Below are positions 36,577 to 37,401 of a stretch of 37,401 nt of DNA, piece after piece; position 1 is the first letter of the stretch; each line of letters opens with the position of its first letter. The position numbers were made by a program, and so were the translations under genes. The stretch is from Pseudomonadota bacterium. GTDB lineage: Bacteria; Pseudomonadota; Alphaproteobacteria; Rhizobiales; Xanthobacteraceae. The notes below the pieces were generated by a model that was given only the letters and a program-made list of their open reading frames with translations, did not search any database and was not told the origin of the DNA. Location of the stretch: NCBI GenBank assembly GCA_018240595.1, contig JAFEFL010000036.1, positions 1 through 37,401 on the forward strand, written 5' to 3'.

Positions 36577-37401
36577 TCAGGGATAGAAGTTACGCTGAGC
36601 GCGGACGATACCCGACCACCAGCTGTTGTTGCCGATGGTGGCACCGGTGAAGGCGCTCTGCTGGGCGTTGTACATCACTTCAACGCTCAGATCGAGGTTG
36701 GTGACCGGGGTCCAGGTCGTGCGCGAACCGATCTGCCAGTACGACCAGTTGGCCGACGAGCCGACGGCGGTGCCGGGCGCAGCGAGCTGCAGCGCGGCGC
36801 TGGCCGCGGCCGAGTACTGAAGCTTGCCGTACGCGCCGTACAGCGAGGACTTCAGGTTCGGCACCCAGAAGTGCTCGAGACCGCCCGTGATCGACCAGCC
36901 GGTGGTCAGATCGGCAGTGCCGGCACCGGTGACGACCGCATCCCAAGCCGGGCCGTACGAGATCTTGCCGGCCTGCTGGGTGGTCTGCGCCTGGGCGAGG
37001 CCCGAACCGACATAGTCGATCGCGCCGACGCCGTAGGTGAACTGGGTGATGAAGTAATCACCCTTGCCGAGCATCGGCAGGTTGACCTTCACGCCAGCGC
37101 CGAAGGCCCAGCCGCTCTTGTCCGACGGATCGGTCGGGGGAGCAACACCGAAGTTGACCTGGTGGTAGGCGCCCATGAGCTGAGCCGAACCCCAAGCCTG
37201 GTCGATGCGCAGGTTGCCGACGATGTCCGGCATGACTTCGCCACCGGCCGCTTCCGCGACGCCGGCATTGGTCGAAACGCCCATGCGGTGACCCTGGTTG
37301 TTTTCCAGAGCGATCGAGGCCGACAGACCGTTGCCGAGCTGCGCGGTGTAGGCGAACAGATCGATGCCGTTGCCGCCGTTGTTCGACGACCAGACGTTCG
37401 A
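36577..37401 (-). CDS. Outer-membrane porin (Omp2-like, Rhizobiales), C-terminal part
   Basis: The frame is open from the window edge (37401) to the TGA at 36577, giving the last 274 residues of a longer protein. The first visible residues read SNVWSSNNGGNGIDLFAYTA. The alternating Tyr/Ala/Gly strands (SYGPAWDAVV, LEHFWVPNLKSSLYGAYG, SVEVMYNAQQSAF) and the closing RAQRNFYP are those of rhizobial porins of the Omp2 family. These form trimeric 16-strand channels. No cysteine is seen. The true start lies outside; the internal Met at 37284 is not a start. A strong terminator follows. Confidence 0.93.
   Translation of the reverse strand, partial: SNVWSSNNGGNGIDLFAYTAQLGNGLSASIALENNQGHRMGVSTNAGVAEAAGGEVMPDIVGNLRIDQAWGSAQLMGAYHQVNFGVAPPTDPSDKSGWAFGAGVKVNLPMLGKGDYFITQFTYGVGAIDYVGSGLAQAQTTQQAGKISYGPAWDAVVTGAGTADLTTGWSITGGLEHFWVPNLKSSLYGAYGKLQYSAAASAALQLAAPGTAVGSSANWSYWQIGSRTTWTPVTNLDLSVEVMYNAQQSAFTGATIGNNSWWSGIVRAQRNFYP

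Overview
The window is a GC-rich stretch of chromosome from an alphaproteobacterium of the order Rhizobiales (Hyphomicrobiales), most like the Bradyrhizobium/Xanthobacteraceae side. The evidence is the block rpoZ-rsh-pdxJ-acpS-lepB-rnc-era-recO next to smpB and dapA, an Mg-type HemB, a Bpt-type aminoacyl-tRNA-protein transferase, an Omp2-like porin ending in RNFYP, and palindromic intergenic repeats of a kind common in this group. I see no tRNA, rRNA, transposase, phage gene or CRISPR array.

Layout. 1-1405 (minus): start of a probable 3-hydroxyisobutyryl-CoA hydrolase/enoyl-CoA hydratase and an isobutyryl-CoA dehydrogenase-like enzyme (valine catabolism), separated by a palindromic repeat. 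1472-1873 (minus): a guanidinium exporter of the SugE/Gdx type behind a two-hairpin leader with ACGA and ACGG loops, a candidate guanidine-II riboswitch. 1995-5701 (plus): hemB, an orphan CoxL-like molybdenum hydroxylase subunit and a 40-residue membrane protein. 5836-8094 (plus): a SulP transporter fused to STAS and cyclic-nucleotide-binding domains. 8098-9327 (minus): threonine ammonia-lyase. 9480-12831 (plus): RDD membrane protein, bpt, and a GDSL esterase autotransporter. 12833-14194 (minus): mntH with a Fur/Mur-like box. 14415-17127 (plus): a cation/proton antiporter with universal-stress domains and a hotdog thioesterase. 17249-19540 (minus): parC.

19541-20557 (plus) is the least ordinary part. 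Two tandem paralogous genes encode small exported proteins rich in Arg and Cys. They share the ribosome-binding sequence GGAGGAAACT, each has its own strong terminator, and the first lies downstream of a perfect TGTGA-N6-TCACA site.

20572-28310 (minus) is the housekeeping block for recombination (RecO), ribosome assembly and RNA processing (Era, RNase III), secretion (LepB), acyl carrier activation (AcpS), vitamin B6 (PdxJ), the stringent response (Rsh) and RNA polymerase omega (RpoZ). lepB-rnc and rnc-era overlap by 4 bases each, and rsh-pdxJ by 8. rpoZ has its own promoter and terminator. 28639-30672 (plus): an NYN-domain protein, a family 5-like uracil-DNA glycosylase and a periplasmic Cu/Zn superoxide dismutase. 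30678-32883 (minus): a DJ-1/PfpI protein with isonitrile-hydratase-like residues, smpB and dapA. 33154-36496 (plus): a soluble lytic transglycosylase and an alpha/beta hydrolase. 36577-37401 (minus): the C-terminal part of a porin that runs off the window.

Many long overlapping open frames (up to 806 codons opposite rsh) are GC-rich shadows and were left out. Starts were chosen from ribosome-binding sequences and family alignments recalled from memory; several are non-ATG and flagged. Family calls are by eye, without database searches.
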